40,821 bases of DNA from Bacteroidia bacterium (GCA_020053795.1 JAGVMN010000018.1:1-40821), one strand, 5' to 3'; counted from the first letter of the stretch, positions 9,661-19,331 are shown. Numbers and translations: made by a program. The notes: generated by a model not told the origin, from the sequence alone.

Positions 9661-11577
9661 ATGCGTGTAGAAAAACTTTTTACACTTATTCTACTGAATT
9701 TATTTATACTATTTCCCGTTTTTTCAAATGACACATTTTATTATACCAATATTGAGTCTGTCATCAAAATAGACAATGGGGTTCAGGTTTTTCGTGACTC
9801 AAAACATCAATTACAAATCGCAGATTTTATTTCCGGCAGCATCCCAATGGCCGAGAACGCAGATGGTGTTTTGAATTTTGAAAATACTGCCGACCATATT
9901 TGGTTGAAATTCGCAGTAAAGAATACTACTTCTGAATCAATATTTCTTCAATTCGGCAATTCTGAACTTGAGAATGTGACTTGTTACGTATTAGAAAATG
10001 GCAAATTAGTTTCTATTCAACAAAGTGGCAGTAAACACCCTTACCACACCCGGTATCTCAATAGTAATAAAATTTCTCTGCCGCTTGGCAGTCACAACCC
10101 GACCGTATTTATTAAAATTAATTCAGGATCGGTTATGTACATGCCACTATTGCTTGGAAGTTTGAAATCACTCTCAGGCATCAATCACAAAGAAGACCTC
10201 TTTAACGGTTCCATGATTGGAATTATGTTGGTTCTTATATTTTATAATTTCTTTCTTTTTCTTGCTATTCGCGATCGTCTCTATCTGAAGTATTGTCTTT
10301 ATCTTTTTTGCTCAACAGCCATGATGTTTTTTTTGGAAGGATTGCATTTCGACTTACTATGGAGAAATCATCACGGATTCAACAACAGTCATTTAGTAAA
10401 AATCATAATCGCAGGCACTGCCGCTTCCGGCATTTGGTTTTCATATTCTTTTTTGAACATGAGGATCAATGCACCAAAGTTAAAATGGGTGAACCTGTTC
10501 CTGATTCTGGCACTCACCTCCAGTGTAATATTGGATATCTTACACATCAAGATTTTAGCGAACAAATTGTTACAGACAAGCAGCGGAATTACTTCTTTTT
10601 ATTTATTAATTACCGGAATCGTGATGTTCTACAAAGGATTGAAGGAAGCCAAATTCTATATACTTTCTTGGGGCGTTTTGGTTTCCGGGGCATTGGTTTA
10701 TGTTTTTACCTTGAATGGTTTAATTGAAATTAATTTTATCACCATCAATAGTTTTCAGATAGCCAGTGTTTCAGAGGGGGTTTTACTATCATTTGCATTA
10801 GCCGATCGAATCAATACTTATATTAGAGAAAAACATATTGCACAAAATATGGCCATTGCTGAAGCACAAAAAAACGAACGTCTGATCATGGAGCAAAATG
10901 TTGAGCTTGAGCGAAAGGTGGAAGAACGAACAGCAGATCTAAAAGCTGAAAAGAAAAAATCGGACGATCTTTTATTAAATATCTTACCATCAGAAATAGC
11001 AGAAGAACTGAAAGCGAAGGGAGAATCAGAAGCACGCCAATTCGAAATTGTTTCGGTGCTTTTCACTGATTTTGTCAACTTCACAGGCATCGGTGAGACT
11101 CTGTCTCCAACAGAATTGGTAAAAGAAATTAATGTATGTTTTAAGGCATTTGACGAAATTATAGGGCGAACCGGACTTGAAAAAATTAAAACAATAGGAG
11201 ATGCATACATGGCTGTTTGCGGCATGCCGGTGGAAGACAAGGAGCATGCACAAAAAGTAACCAGGGCTGCTTTTGAAATATGTAATTTCATTGAGCAGTA
11301 TCACAAAGAAGGTGGATCATTCGAAATTCGCATCGGGATCAACAGTGGTCCGGTAGTAGCCGGAATTGTTGGACTCAAGAAGTTCGCCTATGACATTTGG
11401 GGAGATACCGTTAACACCGCAGCACGCATGGAACAAAACAGCGAAAAAGGCAAGATAAACATCTCTTCGGCAACTTATGAATTAATAAAAAAAGAGTTTA
11501 AATGCAAATATCGGGGAAAGATTAATGCAAAAAACAAAGGTGAAATTGAGATGTACTTTGTTGAAGGCGAATATTAA
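9661..11577 (+). CDS. 7TM-DISM receptor class III adenylate cyclase
   Basis: A 638-residue receptor cyclase. ATG at 9661 starts a clean signal peptide (MRVEKLFTLI...FPVFSND); ATG at 9616 would add 15 polar residues ahead of it. After the signal comes an extracellular 7TMR-DISMED2-like beta domain to about residue 165 (DHIWLKFAVKN, LQFGNSELENV), then seven hydrophobic helices at about 180-375, the 7TMR-DISM arrangement. A coiled coil with ERKVEERTADLKAEKKKSD links to the cyclase domain at about 460-638. Catalytic residues: D470 and D514 for metal, K510 and D578 for adenine, N585 and R589. Its last 30 residues match those of the upstream cyclase almost exactly. The 7TM-DISM class is thought to bind carbohydrate-like or other small ligands; the ligand here is unknown. 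Confidence 0.9.
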   Translation: MRVEKLFTLILLNLFILFPVFSNDTFYYTNIESVIKIDNGVQVFRDSKHQLQIADFISGSIPMAENADGVLNFENTADHIWLKFAVKNTTSESIFLQFGNSELENVTCYVLENGKLVSIQQSGSKHPYHTRYLNSNKISLPLGSHNPTVFIKINSGSVMYMPLLLGSLKSLSGINHKEDLFNGSMIGIMLVLIFYNFFLFLAIRDRLYLKYCLYLFCSTAMMFFLEGLHFDLLWRNHHGFNNSHLVKIIIAGTAASGIWFSYSFLNMRINAPKLKWVNLFLILALTSSVILDILHIKILANKLLQTSSGITSFYLLITGIVMFYKGLKEAKFYILSWGVLVSGALVYVFTLNGLIEINFITINSFQIASVSEGVLLSFALADRINTYIREKHIAQNMAIAEAQKNERLIMEQNVELERKVEERTADLKAEKKKSDDLLLNILPSEIAEELKAKGESEARQFEIVSVLFTDFVNFTGIGETLSPTELVKEINVCFKAFDEIIGRTGLEKIKTIGDAYMAVCGMPVEDKEHAQKVTRAAFEICNFIEQYHKEGGSFEIRIGINSGPVVAGIVGLKKFAYDIWGDTVNTAARMEQNSEKGKINISSATYELIKKEFKCKYRGKINAKNKGEIEMYFVEGEY

Positions 11578-11618
11578 GAAACCGGATTCAGTTTAATTTC
11601 AAAGCATCAGGAAATTTA

Positions 11619-11650
11619 TTGGTTCACAATTTAATATGGTTGTATTTTTG
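11619..11650 (+). promoter_or_regulatory. Candidate Bacteroidota promoter for the M43 protease gene
   Basis: TTG at 11619-11621 and TATTTTTG at 11643-11650 are separated by 21 bases, close to the spacing of Bacteroidota -33/-7 promoters (TTG, TAnnTTTG). It implies a leader of about 150 bases before the start codon at 11807. No riboswitch was recognised in that leader. Confidence 0.6.
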
Positions 11651-11806
11651 CGAACACAATTGAAAGCTCTTTAAGACAAAGTTACAGGCCTTTGTCAAGA
11701 TCGTAAACCTAAAACAAGTTTAGATTGTTATGAAAAGTTCAAAAGAAATATGTTTGCAGGGTTTTTTAAAACTAAAGCCCCATTATTGAAACCTAATTTG
11801 AAAAAG

Positions 11807-13903
11807 ATGAAAAAAGTAATGCTGTTTTTAGTGATAGCGGTCAATGAATTTGCCGGTTTTTCACAATCAATTATTCCATGTACCACTGACGAATATGAAC
11901 GTTTGCTGATTCAAAATAATCCGGATATGCAGATTGCCAAAGATCGTTATCTTGATGAAATATCCCGACTAGTAACCGAAACCGACAAAAGCTATAAAAC
12001 GGGAGCTGTCAGAATTATTCCCGTAGTGTTTCATATCATCCATCAGTATGGTGAAGAAAATATTTCGAAAGCACAAATATTGGATCAAATGCGTGTTTTG
12101 AATGAAGATTTTAGAAGAATGAACGCCGATACCGTGAATACACGAGCGGAGTTTAAAGCCCGCTCTGTAGATACCGAAATTGAATTCAAGCTTGCCAGAA
12201 AAGACCCTCAGGGAGGTTGCACAGATGGCATTACCAGAACCTATTCCACTTTGACAGATGGCGGAGATAATGAGGTCAAAAATCTCATCCGCTGGGATTA
12301 CAGAAAATACATGAATATTTGGATAGTTAAAAAGATAGGTAGAGAGGCAGCAGGGTCGGGTATTATTCTCGGATATGCTACCTTTCCATACAGCACCAAT
12401 TCTTCCAATGACGGCATAGTAATGATTTCAAGTCGGGTAGGAACTATTGGCACCAGTTCCAAATTTAATGCAGGCAGAACTTTGACTCATGAAGTGGGTC
12501 ACTGGATTGGATTATATCATCCATTTGAGGGTGGCTGTGGCGGTTCTTGCAATTCTACCGGAGATAGAATTTGCGATACCCCGCCCGTCATTGCATCGTC
12601 TAATGGCTGTCCCAAAAACAACAATTCCTGCAACAACGATAATCCCGATGAACTGGACATGGTAGAAAATTATTTGGACTATTCAAATGGCAATTGCCAG
12701 AATGCTTTCACGGCCGGACAAAAGGCGGTTATTAACGCTGTTGTAAGCAACAGTAGTTACAGAGGGCAGAATGTTTCTGTCACAACGGCTAATGCTACCG
12801 GAATCAACACAAATCCTACCTGTGGCCCAAAACCTGACTTTCATACCATTAGTCGCAGAACAATTGTTTGCGAAGGCAGCCCATTACAGTTTGAAGATTT
12901 ATCTTATAATGACAGCGTAGCAGATCGCACTTGGACTTTTGAAGGAGGTTCTCCAAGCATTTCTACTTTCATAAATCCCACAGTAACTTATACCAAAGCC
13001 GGAATTTATAAAGTTACCTTACAAGTTTCAAACAGTTCCGGGTCAAATTCAGTTACAAAAACCGCATTTATTACGGTCTTGCCCGCTACATCTGACATCA
13101 AAACACCATATCAGGAAAGCTTCGAAATTGATTCAATATTCAAAAAAGAATGGAATGTGATTGAAGAAGGTTCATTCAGTTGGAAGCGTAATACAACCAT
13201 TTCGTATTCCGGAAAGTCTTGTTTGCAGGCGGTAATTAGTTCGGCCACTCCGGTCAATTATCGTTTCAATGTTTACTCACCTGTTATTGACGTTTCGGCC
13301 CTTGGAATCAGCAATCCTACATTGAGTTTCAGAGGTGCATACTCCATTGCGGATGCATCCAAATCCGAATTGTTAGTAATTCACGCTTCTACAGATTGTG
13401 GTGAAACATGGAAATCTGTTAAAAGCCTACGCTCTAATACAGGCCTGACATCAGTAGAGGGTGTCAACCTTAATTGGAAACCAACCTCGCAAAGTCATTG
13501 GAAGGCACAAACTGCCAGTTTGGCGGCTTACAGTACAACCAAAAATCTTATGCTCCGTTTTGAAGCCATCAGCCAGAGTGGAAATAGTATTTATATTGAT
13601 GATATAAATATTGATCGCTTTGGATTGGGCATCCCGAATGCTTTGGGAGAATCTGAGTTTACCATATATCCAATTCCAGCGAAAGAACAATTGACAGTAA
13701 ATTTCGATTTGGCCCTGCCAACAGATGTAACACTAACAATGACAGATTTAACGGGTAAAACGATTTACTTAAATGAACTGACATCCATCTCAAAAACCAA
13801 ATACGATATAGACATATTTTCATTGCCTGCAGGTGTTTATTTCCTGAAGGCAGTAGCGGGAACATATATTGGAATTAGAAAAGTACTGATCATAAAAAAC
13901 TGA
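11807..13903 (+). CDS. Secreted M43 (pappalysin-type) zinc metalloprotease with PKD domain and T9SS tail
   Basis: A 698-residue secreted protease. The start MKKVMLFLVIAV gives a signal peptide ending GFSQ; an in-frame ATG at 11750 would bury it. The catalytic domain begins with PVVFHIIHQ and contains the zinc motif HEVGHWIGLYH at residues 228-238 (His228, His232 and His238 bind zinc, Glu229 is the catalytic base), followed by Cys-rich loops and a Met-turn-like NYLDYSNGNC. A PKD-type domain lies at about 343-426 (FEDLSYNDSV..RTWTFEGG...VTYTKAGIYKVTL). A jelly-roll-like segment follows, and the last 75 residues are a type A T9SS sorting domain (YPIPAKEQLTV, DLTGKTIY, LPAGVYFLKAV). It is probably exported by Sec, then by T9SS, to the surface or medium. 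topA starts 3 bases after its stop. Confidence 0.93.
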   Translation: MKKVMLFLVIAVNEFAGFSQSIIPCTTDEYERLLIQNNPDMQIAKDRYLDEISRLVTETDKSYKTGAVRIIPVVFHIIHQYGEENISKAQILDQMRVLNEDFRRMNADTVNTRAEFKARSVDTEIEFKLARKDPQGGCTDGITRTYSTLTDGGDNEVKNLIRWDYRKYMNIWIVKKIGREAAGSGIILGYATFPYSTNSSNDGIVMISSRVGTIGTSSKFNAGRTLTHEVGHWIGLYHPFEGGCGGSCNSTGDRICDTPPVIASSNGCPKNNNSCNNDNPDELDMVENYLDYSNGNCQNAFTAGQKAVINAVVSNSSYRGQNVSVTTANATGINTNPTCGPKPDFHTISRRTIVCEGSPLQFEDLSYNDSVADRTWTFEGGSPSISTFINPTVTYTKAGIYKVTLQVSNSSGSNSVTKTAFITVLPATSDIKTPYQESFEIDSIFKKEWNVIEEGSFSWKRNTTISYSGKSCLQAVISSATPVNYRFNVYSPVIDVSALGISNPTLSFRGAYSIADASKSELLVIHASTDCGETWKSVKSLRSNTGLTSVEGVNLNWKPTSQSHWKAQTASLAAYSTTKNLMLRFEAISQSGNSIYIDDINIDRFGLGIPNALGESEFTIYPIPAKEQLTVNFDLALPTDVTLTMTDLTGKTIYLNELTSISKTKYDIDIFSLPAGVYFLKAVAGTYIGIRKVLIIKN

Positions 13904-13906
13904 TAA

Positions 13907-16210
13907 ATGACCAAAAACCTGGTAATAGTTGAGTCACCTGCTAAAGCAAAAACAATTGAAAAATTTCTTGGAAAAGATTACATCGTGAGGTCCTGTTTTG
14001 GTCACATCCGTGACCTGCCAAAGGATTCAAACGCTGTTGATATCAAAAACGGCTACAAACCATTTTACAAAGTGCCTGATGACAAAAAAACAGTTGTCAA
14101 AGACCTGAAAAAACTTGCAAATGCTTCGGAAATGGTTTGGCTTGCTTCGGATGAGGACCGCGAGGGAGAAGCAATTTCCTGGCATTTGACGGAGGAACTG
14201 GGGTTGAAAGAAAACAAAACAAAAAGAATTGTTTTTCATGAAATAACAAAAAATGCCATCCTCGCGGCCATTGAAAATCCACGTGGGATAGATATGAATC
14301 TGGTAAATGCCCAACAGGCAAGAAGGGTTTTAGATAGAATTGTCGGATTTGAGCTTTCACCCGTGCTTTGGAAAAAAGTAAGACCTTCTTTGTCGGCCGG
14401 CCGTGTTCAGTCTGTTGCAGTAAGACTTATAGTTGAAAGAGAGCGTGAAATTACTTCATTCAACATTACTACTTATTACAAAGTAAAAGCTGAATTTAAA
14501 GTAAAAGATAAGACCCTTGTTGCTGAAGTTCCGGGAAGGTTCGACACTGACAAAGAAGTTGAAGCATTTTTGAACTCCTGTATCAATGCTGTTTTTACCG
14601 TTTCTGACGTTGAAGTAAAACCTGCAACACGCAAACCTGCACCACCATTTACTACTTCTACTTTGCAACAGGAGGCCGGTCGTAAACTTGGTTATTCGGT
14701 TAGTCGCACCATGACCATAGCCCAGAAATTATATGAAGATGGACACATTACTTACATGCGTACTGACTCTGTGAACCTATCTGATTTTGCATTGGCGGCA
14801 GCCAAAATGCAGATTTCAGGTCAATTTGGAAACCATTATTCAAAGGTAAGAAAATATACCACCGAAATCAGTGGAGCCCAGGAAGCCCACGAGGCCATAA
14901 GACCTACAGCGTTTGAAAAACTGAAAGCCGGTGCCGATGAAGGTCAAAAGAAATTATATGATCTCATTTGGAAAAGGACCATCGCTTCGCAGATGGCGGA
15001 GGCCAAACTGGAAAAAACGGTGATTACAATTTCCAACTCAAAAAACAAGGAGTCTTTTGTAGCTGAAGGAGAAGTGATCAAATTCGACGGGTTTTTAAAA
15101 GTCAATATTGAAAGCTCTGATGACGATGACGAAAACCAAAGCAGTGGGCTTTTGCCTGTGGTTAACAAAGGAGATGTATTGCCGTGTAACCATATAACTG
15201 CTACACAGAAATATACAAGACCATTGCCCAGATACACCGAATCAAGTCTTGTTAAAAAGATGGAAGAACTGGGCATCGGACGCCCTTCTACCTATGCCCC
15301 TACTATCACAACTATTATGAAACGCGGTTATGTGCTGAAAGATAAAAGGGAGGGTGAAATCCGGTCTTTCAAAGTTTATAATCTCAAAGGCGACAAACTC
15401 AGTTCTGCAATGAAATCTGAAACCGTTGGAGCCGAGAAAGATAAGCTCACACCGAGCGATATAGGCAAACTGGTGACCGATTTTCTTCAGGAACATTTCG
15501 GGCAAATAATGGATTATCATTTCACAGCTAATGTAGAAAAGGAATTCGATGAAATTGCCCAAGGGCTAAAGCTATGGACAAATATGATTGATGCATTTTA
15601 TTTGCCCTTTCATCAAGAGGTAGATAAAACTATCGCAAACGTCGAAAAAGTTACTGGAGTGAGGGAACTCGGTATTGATCCCAAAAGCGGTCAACCAGTT
15701 TTTGTGAAGATAGGAAAGTTTGGCCCTATGGTTCAAATTGGCGAGACAAGTGATGACAACAAACCTCGTTTTGCCAGACTGCAAAAAGGACAATCTTTGG
15801 ATGATATAACTTTAGCCCAAGCAATGAAGTTGTTTGATTTGCCAAAAGTTTTAGGCGATTTCGAAGAAAAACCGGCCAGAGTCGGACTTGGAAAATTTGG
15901 GCCATATATACAACACGACAATAAGTTTATTTCACTGGGAAAAGACGATGACCCTTATAAAATTTCATTTGAAAGGGCCGTAGAACTCATCGTTCAAAAA
16001 AGAGATTCGGATGTACTCAAAAGAATCAAAAGCTTCGAAGAAGATGCTAATATGCTGGTTTTAAACGGAAGGTTTGGTCCCTATATTTCTTTTAATAAAG
16101 CTAATTACCGCATTCCAAAAACACAGAGCCCTTCTGACTTATCGTATGCCGAATGTCTTGAGATCATTGAGAAACAACCTGCTCCAAAGACTGCCAAAAA
16201 ATCCAGATAA
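13907..16210 (+). CDS. topA: DNA topoisomerase I
   Basis: A 767-residue type IA topoisomerase that relaxes negative supercoils by a transient 5'-phosphotyrosine break. The TOPRIM domain starts NLVIVESPAKAKTIEKFLG with E9, and has the acidic triad D82, D84 and E86 in DEDREGE. The active-site Tyr is Y283 in ITYMRTDS. Conserved QEAGRKLGYS and ELGIGRPSTYAPT are present. In place of the zinc ribbons of the E. coli enzyme, the C-terminus holds at least three Toprim C-terminal repeats with the core GKFGP or GRFGP (KIGKFGPMVQ, GLGKFGPYIQ, LNGRFGPYIS), as is usual in Bacteroidota. It lies directly behind the protease gene, and its stop codon overlaps the next start in TAATG. Confidence 0.97.
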   Translation: MTKNLVIVESPAKAKTIEKFLGKDYIVRSCFGHIRDLPKDSNAVDIKNGYKPFYKVPDDKKTVVKDLKKLANASEMVWLASDEDREGEAISWHLTEELGLKENKTKRIVFHEITKNAILAAIENPRGIDMNLVNAQQARRVLDRIVGFELSPVLWKKVRPSLSAGRVQSVAVRLIVEREREITSFNITTYYKVKAEFKVKDKTLVAEVPGRFDTDKEVEAFLNSCINAVFTVSDVEVKPATRKPAPPFTTSTLQQEAGRKLGYSVSRTMTIAQKLYEDGHITYMRTDSVNLSDFALAAAKMQISGQFGNHYSKVRKYTTEISGAQEAHEAIRPTAFEKLKAGADEGQKKLYDLIWKRTIASQMAEAKLEKTVITISNSKNKESFVAEGEVIKFDGFLKVNIESSDDDDENQSSGLLPVVNKGDVLPCNHITATQKYTRPLPRYTESSLVKKMEELGIGRPSTYAPTITTIMKRGYVLKDKREGEIRSFKVYNLKGDKLSSAMKSETVGAEKDKLTPSDIGKLVTDFLQEHFGQIMDYHFTANVEKEFDEIAQGLKLWTNMIDAFYLPFHQEVDKTIANVEKVTGVRELGIDPKSGQPVFVKIGKFGPMVQIGETSDDNKPRFARLQKGQSLDDITLAQAMKLFDLPKVLGDFEEKPARVGLGKFGPYIQHDNKFISLGKDDDPYKISFERAVELIVQKRDSDVLKRIKSFEEDANMLVLNGRFGPYISFNKANYRIPKTQSPSDLSYAECLEIIEKQPAPKTAKKSR

Positions 16211-17106
16211 TGCTTGACGACAAAGAACTCGATTCTTTGATTTATCTGCTGGAAGACACGGATGAAACAATTGTTTCTCAGGTAGAAGAGCGTTTGTTGT
16301 CTTTTGGAATGGATGTGATTCCTTTTCTCGAACAGAAGATATTTTTTCTTGACAACGAAAGGCAGATTCATCGCGTACAACTGCTGTTGAAAAAACTGAA
16401 ATATGATTCGCTGATCGATTATTTCAAAATATGGGTGGTCGAAGGAGCCACTGATTTGTTGGGTGCGGTTATCAATATTGCCGGTTTGAAATACCCTGAG
16501 TTGGACCGCCAGGTTATAGAAAACCAGATTGACAAAATAAAACTGGATGCCTGGCTGGAGTTGAACCCCGACCTCACCTCTCTGGAAAAGGTGAAAATAC
16601 TCAACCACGTCTTTTTTGAAGTCCACAAGTATCAGGGCGACGCGGAAGATTACCACAACCCCGACAATTCATATATCAACAAAGTATTGGATCGCCGGAG
16701 GGGTAACCCAATTTCACTGGCGATCATATACTCTCTCGTCGCTCAAAGGCTCAACATACCTATCTACGGAGTAAATCTCCCACAGCATTTTGTTCTCGGC
16801 TATAAAGCAGGCGATGATTGGGAGGTAATTAAAGCTTACAACGAGCATAGTTCTTTGGGGCAGGAAGATGGCAGCGAAGTGCTGTTTTATATCAATCCAT
16901 TCAGTCAGGGACTCATTCTTTCTCAGGAGAGCATCACTTCGTTTCTGAAGCAAATAGACCTGGAAGCCCGGCCGGAATATTTCAGAATTTGCAGTAATAT
17001 CGAAATCGTTCAACGCATCATCAGAAACCTGATGCACGCTTATGAAAAGGACAACGATACTGCGAGGCTGGAAATACTCAGGGCCATGATGGAGGTTCTG
17101 GAATAA
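16210..17106 (+). CDS. SirB1-type transglutaminase-fold protein
   Basis: A 298-residue cytosolic protein of the SirB1/transglutaminase-core-2 family. The N-terminal 130 residues are helical and HEAT-like (LDSLIYLLEDTDETIVSQVEERLL). The core follows: LEKVKILNHVFFEVHKYQG, then NSYINKVLDRRRGNPISLAI and IPIYGVNLPQHFVLGY. The N.P..L...Y..vA...g....gv..P.HF pattern defines the family. The catalytic Cys of true transglutaminases is not visible at the expected place (Ser in GNPISLAI), so a non-enzymatic role is likely. Its ATG shares the final A of the topA stop codon, indicating translational coupling with topA. The biochemical function of the family in Bacteroidota is not established. Confidence 0.88.
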   Translation: MLDDKELDSLIYLLEDTDETIVSQVEERLLSFGMDVIPFLEQKIFFLDNERQIHRVQLLLKKLKYDSLIDYFKIWVVEGATDLLGAVINIAGLKYPELDRQVIENQIDKIKLDAWLELNPDLTSLEKVKILNHVFFEVHKYQGDAEDYHNPDNSYINKVLDRRRGNPISLAIIYSLVAQRLNIPIYGVNLPQHFVLGYKAGDDWEVIKAYNEHSSLGQEDGSEVLFYINPFSQGLILSQESITSFLKQIDLEARPEYFRICSNIEIVQRIIRNLMHAYEKDNDTARLEILRAMMEVLE

Positions 17107-17123
17107 TGGTTAATGATCAATGG

Positions 17124-19065
17124 TTAATGCTTTATTATCTTCCGATACCCGATAACTTTTTTGTTCTGATCTTGAAGGGTAACGATATAAAGAGCGGGTG
17201 AAAGACCTGAAATATCTATTTCCTGATCATAACCTTCAACCGTATAACTGATAACCTCGTTGCCGATCAAATTGAAAAACCTGAGTTCATAGGCTTCCAT
17301 AGAGAAGTTTTCAAACCGGATTTTAATTTTATCATTGACAGGGTTCGGAAACAAAATCCATTCTTCGTCCTCACCATTATAACGTTTTCCGGGGCGACAG
17401 ACCATGTCAACGCCGCATTCACTAAAACAAATTGACCAAGAAGTATTGAAACCTGTGCTTTTGCCGATTTGGTAATCGCACAACCGCAACCTGAAATTGA
17501 GCTTATAACCCTGATATCTGCGTGCGGAATACCTGATGGCCGAATCAATGTTGGGATTAAAATAATTCATCTCATAGCGGTAAGCCTGACCATTTTTTGG
17601 CAAACAAACCGTATCAGTAAAGGTGATGTAGTCTTCTAACAGTTGTCCATATACAAAACCTGATGATGGCACTTTGTCGTATTACAAAAGACTATCTGTA
17701 ACCCCGTAAATTTTCATGTGGTAACTCTCAAGACTAAAGCGAGGAACCTTCCATCCATCAAAGTCAACCTTGTCAGTCAACTTGAATACTAATTCCTGAT
17801 ACTCGGGAGGGCAGTTACTCAAAATGCAGGTACTATTGTCCATGGTGGCTTTGGGGTCATAGTTATACGCCAAAGGATTGGTACAGCCTTTTTGTTCGCA
17901 GCCCTTTTCCAGACATCCGAAACTGTCAAAGTTCAATACTACAGCCTTTTGTATCTCCCCCCCGGGCAATATACCGGTGTCTATTGCCTCGTATTCACCG
18001 ATGACTTTGTACCCTTTGTTGCTCGGTAGCAGTGAGAACCAATAGGCCATGTTTGGTATATTACCTTTATATCTGGCATGTGTACTTCGAACCCAAACCG
18101 GTGTGCCGTCAAATTCGACCTTGAACAGGAAATAAGCCCAGGAAGAACCCAGAATAGTGAAACTTTTATTATTCACATTGATAAAAATATCCATTAAATT
18201 AGGACTGGTCCCCAAATCCCTATCACTTGGTTTGTTTCTATTAAGAATGTAGTCATTCATATACCTGAAAAACTGATAAAAGTCTTTGATCCACGATATT
18301 TTCTTTTGCAGATTAAATTTCATCATTTAAATGGTCGTATATTCATACTGTTCATAGAAATCAATCCCCCCTGGCACTTTGTTTGGTTTCCAAGAATCGT
18401 GGACCCAAAAAGCAATCAAGTTTCCATCAGGCAGAGCAGCCAGCCGCAGTGTATTGATGTTGAACGAATCGTTGGTGCTGGGGTTAAGCGTCCATTCTTC
18501 CTGGCCTGCCGAATCCACTTTGACCATATAGCAGTCGTAATCCTGGGTACCTCCGGGTGTGAATTTCTCAAAAAAACGGTAGGTATATAAATACCCTCCG
18601 TCAGGTTGAGAGTAGGTCGAAGGGACGCAAATGCACACCATTGGCTTTGGTTTGTTTGTGTCGGATGATTTTGACTACCGTATTACTCTTAGGGTCATAC
18701 TCGGTATAATATAAAACACCAAGGCCGCCGTCGCCATAAAGCTCCAGGCCCAACACAATATGGCCGTTTTCTAATACTACCAATCCTTGTGACTCACCTA
18801 AAATGGTACTTCTCCAAGGATTATTTTCTAAACTGTCTAACTTAAACGTGAACAATAAATGAATTGTATCTTCTTTGAGTTCACCAATGTGGGTTATATA
18901 GGTTCTGAACGAATCAGTCGTTTCATTTGTGGTAATGGCATATACTTTCCCTTCTGAATTTACTAAGGTCTTCCCCCGCCATCCAGGTAAAAATTGTATG
19001 TTCTCGTCTTGAGCCTCCCCTTTAAATGAAAAAAAAAGAAGGATTGCAATAAGTAATACTCTCAT
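17124..19065 (-). pseudogene. Decayed T9SS cargo protein gene
   Basis: Four minus-strand open segments join into one recognisable gene. The 5' end (start near 19065) encodes the signal peptide MRVLLIAILLFFSFKGEAQ and a propeller-like segment. A single-base shift near 18602-18620 moves the frame, so that DGGYLYTYRF continues the protein. The rest then stays in one frame to 17124, interrupted by TAA at 18327-18329 and TAA at 17682-17684. The middle contains GCTNPLAYNYDPKATMDNSTC, a Cys-bounded motif common in secreted Bacteroidota proteins. The end is a T9SS type A domain (ILFPNPVNDKIKI, FNLIGNEVISY, LSPALYIVTL, GYRKIIKH). With one frameshift and two stops the gene is very probably dead. Sequencing error could explain one lesion but hardly all three. 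Confidence 0.82.
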
Positions 19066-19079
19066 TTTACCTGACAACT

Positions 19080-19260
19080 ATAGCCGTTCACAAAGCACCT
19101 GATGATTGGAGGTTCAGAGACAAAGACTATAAACTCCAATGTTCAATGCAGAAATATCTACTTTTGAAGCCTTAGCATCATTTGGCCAAGGGATTTGCTG
19201 AATCAAACTTCCTTTTGAATCTCTTAGCAATGATGCGAATTTTAAAGCGATTGTTTTCAT
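19080..19260 (-). pseudogene. Relic of a T9SS sorting domain
   Basis: A minus-strand stretch encodes LRDSKGSLIQQ, then SKVDISALNIGVYSL, then an in-frame TGA at 19114-19116, after which the same frame reads TSNHQVLCERL and ends at TAG. The pieces match the core of a type A T9SS tail (D..GK.i......iDIS.L..GvY.l.....h.v..RL). Only the last ~60 codons remain, with no signal peptide or catalytic domain, so it is the 3' remnant of a lost cargo gene. It lies just upstream of the other decayed cargo gene and is probably not part of it, because that gene already has its own tail. Confidence 0.62.
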
Positions 19261-19331
19261 GGGATAAATAGCTAAAAGTTGAAACAAAACTACTCCAAAA
19301 TATGTGAACTCGGTGTTTCTTAAATGGCAAA

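Noticed and set aside
10293-10727. 144-codon plus-strand frame inside the second cyclase gene
   Set aside because: Shadow of the 7TM-DISM coding frame, where hydrophobic codons leave few stops in the next frame.
16105-16656. 183-codon minus-strand frame over the end of topA and the start of the SirB1-like gene
   Set aside because: It lies opposite two clear genes, has no family signature, and its composition follows from the codons of the true genes.
17682-18329. Stop-codon readthrough or recoding at the two in-frame TAA codons
   Set aside because: TAA is the least likely codon for recoding, no signal structure is seen, and a frameshift upstream already disables the gene.
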